Source: Alisma plantago-aquatica (taxonomy: Eukaryota; Streptophyta; Magnoliopsida; Alismatales; Alismataceae). From it: a DNA stretch of 64,000 nt. A program made the position numbers and the translations under genes. The stretch lies in NCBI GenBank assembly GCA_963693085.1, contig OY856410.1, positions 561,213,906 to 561,277,905 on the forward strand. The letters run 5' to 3'. Shown piece after piece: positions 60,987 through 64,000 of this stretch (its first letter is position 1; the number at the start of each line of letters is the position of its first letter). Below the pieces are notes generated by a model. It was not told the DNA's origin. It ran no database searches and saw only the letters and a program-made list of their open reading frames with translations.

Positions 60987-63900
60987 CTAATATTGCGATT
61001 TTTTATCAATTAACAATCCTTCATTGTGATCTTCGCGCACATACAAGTCATCATTAGCTTCAATATTTGCTGGTGTTGGCAACCCAACTGAGAATGGACT
61101 GGAGTCATCATACTTATCATAGTACTATTCTTCATCTATAGGATCTTCAATGAACTGTCTTTTACCATGAAGAACAACCGACCATTTATCATTTGCAGGA
61201 TCATCGATATAAAATACTTGTTTTTCCTGTGATGCCAATATGAATGGTTCACCCTTCTAACCAATCTTTTCAAAGTTCACTAAAGTGAAACCCAATTCAT
61301 CCACTATAACTCCTTTGGTGTTATCAACCCAATTACATTTGAAGAGCGGAATTTCTATGTAGTCAAACTCCCATATGTCTTCAATGACACCGTAATATGA
61401 CATTTTAGCTTCACGTGGACTCTTATCCTTTGCACTTGCAAAAAACATAGTCGATGCTTGAAGGGTGACCCCACTATTTTGGACGACACTCTTATCATCT
61501 TGGCGCTTTGTGTAATATGTGAATCCATTAATGTCATACCCTTCATAAGACATAACAGTCAATTTTGGTTTAAAGGTGAGGCATTTGATAGTTTTAGTAA
61601 TATCATCTGGTGTTTGAGATAGTTGAGGTAAGACTTTATTTTCAAACCACTTAATAAATGTCTTGTTATGCTCTCTAGCAAGCCACATTGTATTGGCTCA
61701 AGGATATTGTCTCTTGATGAAATTGGTATGTTCCTCGATATAAACGTTCACTTCGTCCATGTTGTGTAAAATATACAAGTGACCTTGTTCCAACTGCTCA
61801 CGGCTGATTACTTTCACATGTGATCCCAAACTTTCTTTGCCAAATTGCTCATCAATATTCTTGTCATTATCAGGAGTGTCATTACCACTGAGAAAGTCAT
61901 TGCAAAAATTCATAACCTCTCTCTCCACATAACCCTCGATAATACTCCCTTCAGGTCAATAACGGTTTCGAACATCACTTTTAAAAATGCTCATGTATCA
62001 TTCAAAGGGATACATCCAATGCAAGAAAACTGGTCCCAACATTTTCACTTCCCTAGTCAAGTGGACAACAAGATGTACCATGATATCAAAGAACGACAGA
62101 GGAAAATACATCTCAAGCTGACATAGGGTAACAACCACTTCTCTTTGCAATTTATCGAGAGTATCAGGGTCAATAACTTTGTTGCACAGACTGTTGAAAA
62201 AGAAACAAAGTCTGGTGATTGCAAACCTTACACGCTTCAGCAATATAGATCTAATTGCCACAGGCAATATTTGTTGCATTAGAGTGTGACAATCATGAGA
62301 TTTAAGACCTATCAACTTCAGATCTTTCATTGATACCAATATACGGATGTTGGATGAGTAACCCTGTGGCACCTTAACATTTACCAAACATTCACAAAAA
62401 GCTTTCTTCTCCTTTCTAGACAATGTGTAACAAGCGGGAGGTAAGTATGTTCTCCGATTTCCCATTTCTCGAAATTCTGTTAATTCTGACCTTATTCCCA
62501 TTTCACGTAGGTCCAATATGGATTTTATCCCATCTTTAGTCTTACCCATTTTTCTCAACGTGCATGACATCGATACAATGCCTGACTGTCAAAGAACTCC
62601 AATAAGGGAGATCCCAAAATATTGACTTCTTCTTGAATAAAGATTTGTCACTCTGTGTGGCCGTAGTACATTGTGATCTCTTACCAAATTCATTGACAAA
62701 GTCTTTTACTCTTTCATAAAAAACCTCCCCTGGTATAGGTTTAGGTGCACTCTGTTCCTCATTCAATCCATTGAATGCTTTGCGCTTCCTACGATATAGA
62801 TGAAATTTTGTAAGAAACCTTCGATGACCAAGATATACAGTCTTACCGCCATGTTTTAGTCTTGTTGAATCAGTGTTCTCTTCACATATAGAACACACTT
62901 TAGCTCCTTTGACACTATATCCAGACAAATTCCCATATGCTGGAAAGTCATTAACAGTGCAAAACAACATAGCATGCAAACGAAATGTCTCTCTTCGTGA
63001 AGCATCATAGGTCATCACACCTTCACCCCATAGTTTCTTTAAGTCATCAATCAGAGGTTCAAGATAAACATCGATGTCATTTCCAGGATGTTTAGGGCCC
63101 GATATCAACAACGACAACATTACATACTTATTTTTCATACACAGCCAGGGAGGAAGATTGTATATAACAAGCATGACTGGCCAAGTGCTATGTTGGCTGC
63201 TCAATGTCCCGTACAGATTCATCCCATCTGTACAAAGCCCAAGTCTTAGATTCCTTACTTCTTCACCAAATTCAGGGTACAATAGATCAATCTTCTTCCA
63301 CGGTGGGGAATCAGACGCATGTCGTAGGATCCCATCATTAATTTTCTTAAAATCTGCATGCCACCTCAAATTCTTCGCATCTATCAGATTGGCAAACAAG
63401 CATTGAAACTGTGATATTATAGGTAGATACCACATCACCTTGGCAGGAGAACCAGTTTTGGACTCCCCTAAAGTCATCAATTTATACCGTGACGCACCAC
63501 ATTTTGGACAATCTTTCAAATCCACATAGTCCTTTTGAAATAATACACAATCATTCGGGCATGCGTGTATCTTCTTGGCATCCATTCCCATTGGGCACAA
63601 CAATTTCTTTACCTGGTATGTTGAGATTGGCAGCTCATTTCCTTCAGGAAGCATTTATTTCAACAAAGACAACAATGACGTGAAGCTTTTGTCGCTCCAT
63701 CTATTGTTAGCTTTCAGCTTTTACAATCTCAACACAACACTAAGCTTCATAAACTTAGTACAACCTGTGTATAATGATATCTCAGCATCATGCACAATGT
63801 TTCTAAAAATGGGAGGTGGATCGGTATGCTCTACCCCACAACTATCCAGCATCGCATCAACGATGTCTACTGGAACTGGTTCATTCACATCTACGTCATC

Positions 63901-64000
63901 GTAGGCAATTTCTTCTTCCACACAAGCACTAATATCGACATCCACTGGTTTTGGGTTTGAAATCTCTCCATGCCAGTACCATTCTGTATAGCCTTGTACA
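60987..64000 (-). pseudogene. CACTA transposase (TNP2 / Transposase_21, DUF4218, DUF4216), 5' end off window
   Basis: Reads leftward from the window edge (GYTEWYWHGE, typical near the N-terminus). Transposase_21 core 63654-62560: KIHACPNDCVLF, CPKCGASRY, LGLCTDGMNLYG, YNLPPWLCMK, PGNDIDVYLEPL, DFPAYGNLSGYS. At about 62555 the codons between HVEKN and GKTKDG are missing, with a frame change. DUF4218 62550-61998: LKSHDCHTLMQQILPVAIR, YFPLSFFDIMVHL. DUF4216 61700-61260: IPLFKCNWVDN, ELGFTLVNF. In-frame stops at about 63718 and 63656, and several later ones (PFE*YM, NRY*PEG, EKIG*KGE, DEE*YYD) mostly explained by C-to-T or G-to-A. Final stop 60989-60987. Inactive. Confidence 0.9.

Larger units (their letters stand above)
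56039..64000 (-). mobile_element. CACTA (En/Spm) DNA transposon, one end in window
   Basis: Begins CACTAGTACATAACCGACC inside gypsy-C pol after TTGGAT. The other end and the second target copy are beyond the window. Two minus-strand genes: TNP2-type transposase (from beyond 64000 to 60987) and a second gene with transposase_24, DUF8039-like and Ulp1 modules (60505-57068). Both carry nonsense codons. Cut-and-paste mobility is expected of the class. Confidence 0.9.

Overview
This window is 64 kb of plant nuclear DNA made almost entirely of nested transposable elements. I see no host gene, no functional RNA gene and nothing prokaryotic. A flowering-plant source is suggested by a Cassandra-type element with 5S rRNA-like LTRs, Tekay/Del-like chromoviruses with a C-terminal chromodomain, a plant L1 LINE with a terminal RNase H domain, and a CACTA element whose second gene carries a Ulp1 (C48) protease module. 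The species cannot be told. The dense nesting and many nonsense mutations fit an old, silenced, heterochromatic block (inference).

Layout. 1-9626: a Cassandra-type element (its 5' LTR runs off the left edge; 3' LTR 9349-9626) split by a decayed minus-strand Ty1/copia element (copia-1, 286-9208) with a perfect 5-bp target duplication. 9627-13706: a decayed plus-strand LINE. 13707-15437: nothing recognised. 15438-47150: a plus-strand Ty3/gypsy tandem array: truncated pol (copy A), LTR-A, full gag-pol (copy B), LTR-B. LTR-A (17896-28560) is split by a minus-strand SIRE-like non-autonomous copia (20741-26899). LTR-B (33400-47150) is split by a plus-strand copia of the same family as copia-1 (copia-3, 34354-43602), again with a perfect 5-bp duplication. 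47154-49787: a diverged copia LTR fragment, an unexplained ACC/ACT-rich stretch, and a SIRE-like LTR fragment. 49788-56038: a third gypsy copy on the minus strand (LTR-C plus the C-terminal half of pol), cut by a CACTA element. 56039-64000: that CACTA element, with its terminus, subterminal repeats, a transposase_24/DUF8039/Ulp1 gene (57068-60505) and a TNP2 transposase gene (60987 to beyond the window), both minus strand and both broken.

How it fits together. Insertion order can be read from the interruptions: Cassandra before copia-1; gypsy LTRs before the SIRE-like element and copia-3; SIRE-like LTR fragment before gypsy-C before CACTA. Copia-3 keeps one reading frame from gag to RNase H and is broken only by in-frame stops. 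Many broken codons across the window look like CGA, CAG, CAA or TGG changed by C-to-T or G-to-A, as expected of deamination of methylated cytosine.

The most unusual signal is not a gene. The LTRs of unrelated families carry dense arrays of short perfect or near-perfect palindromes, each family with its own motif: TGAACCGATCGGTTCA in copia, CAAACGGT..ACCGTTTG plus two other hairpin types in gypsy, CTCGGTCGA..TCGACCGAG in the SIRE-like element. Units are gained or lost whole between LTR copies, even between the two LTRs of one insertion.
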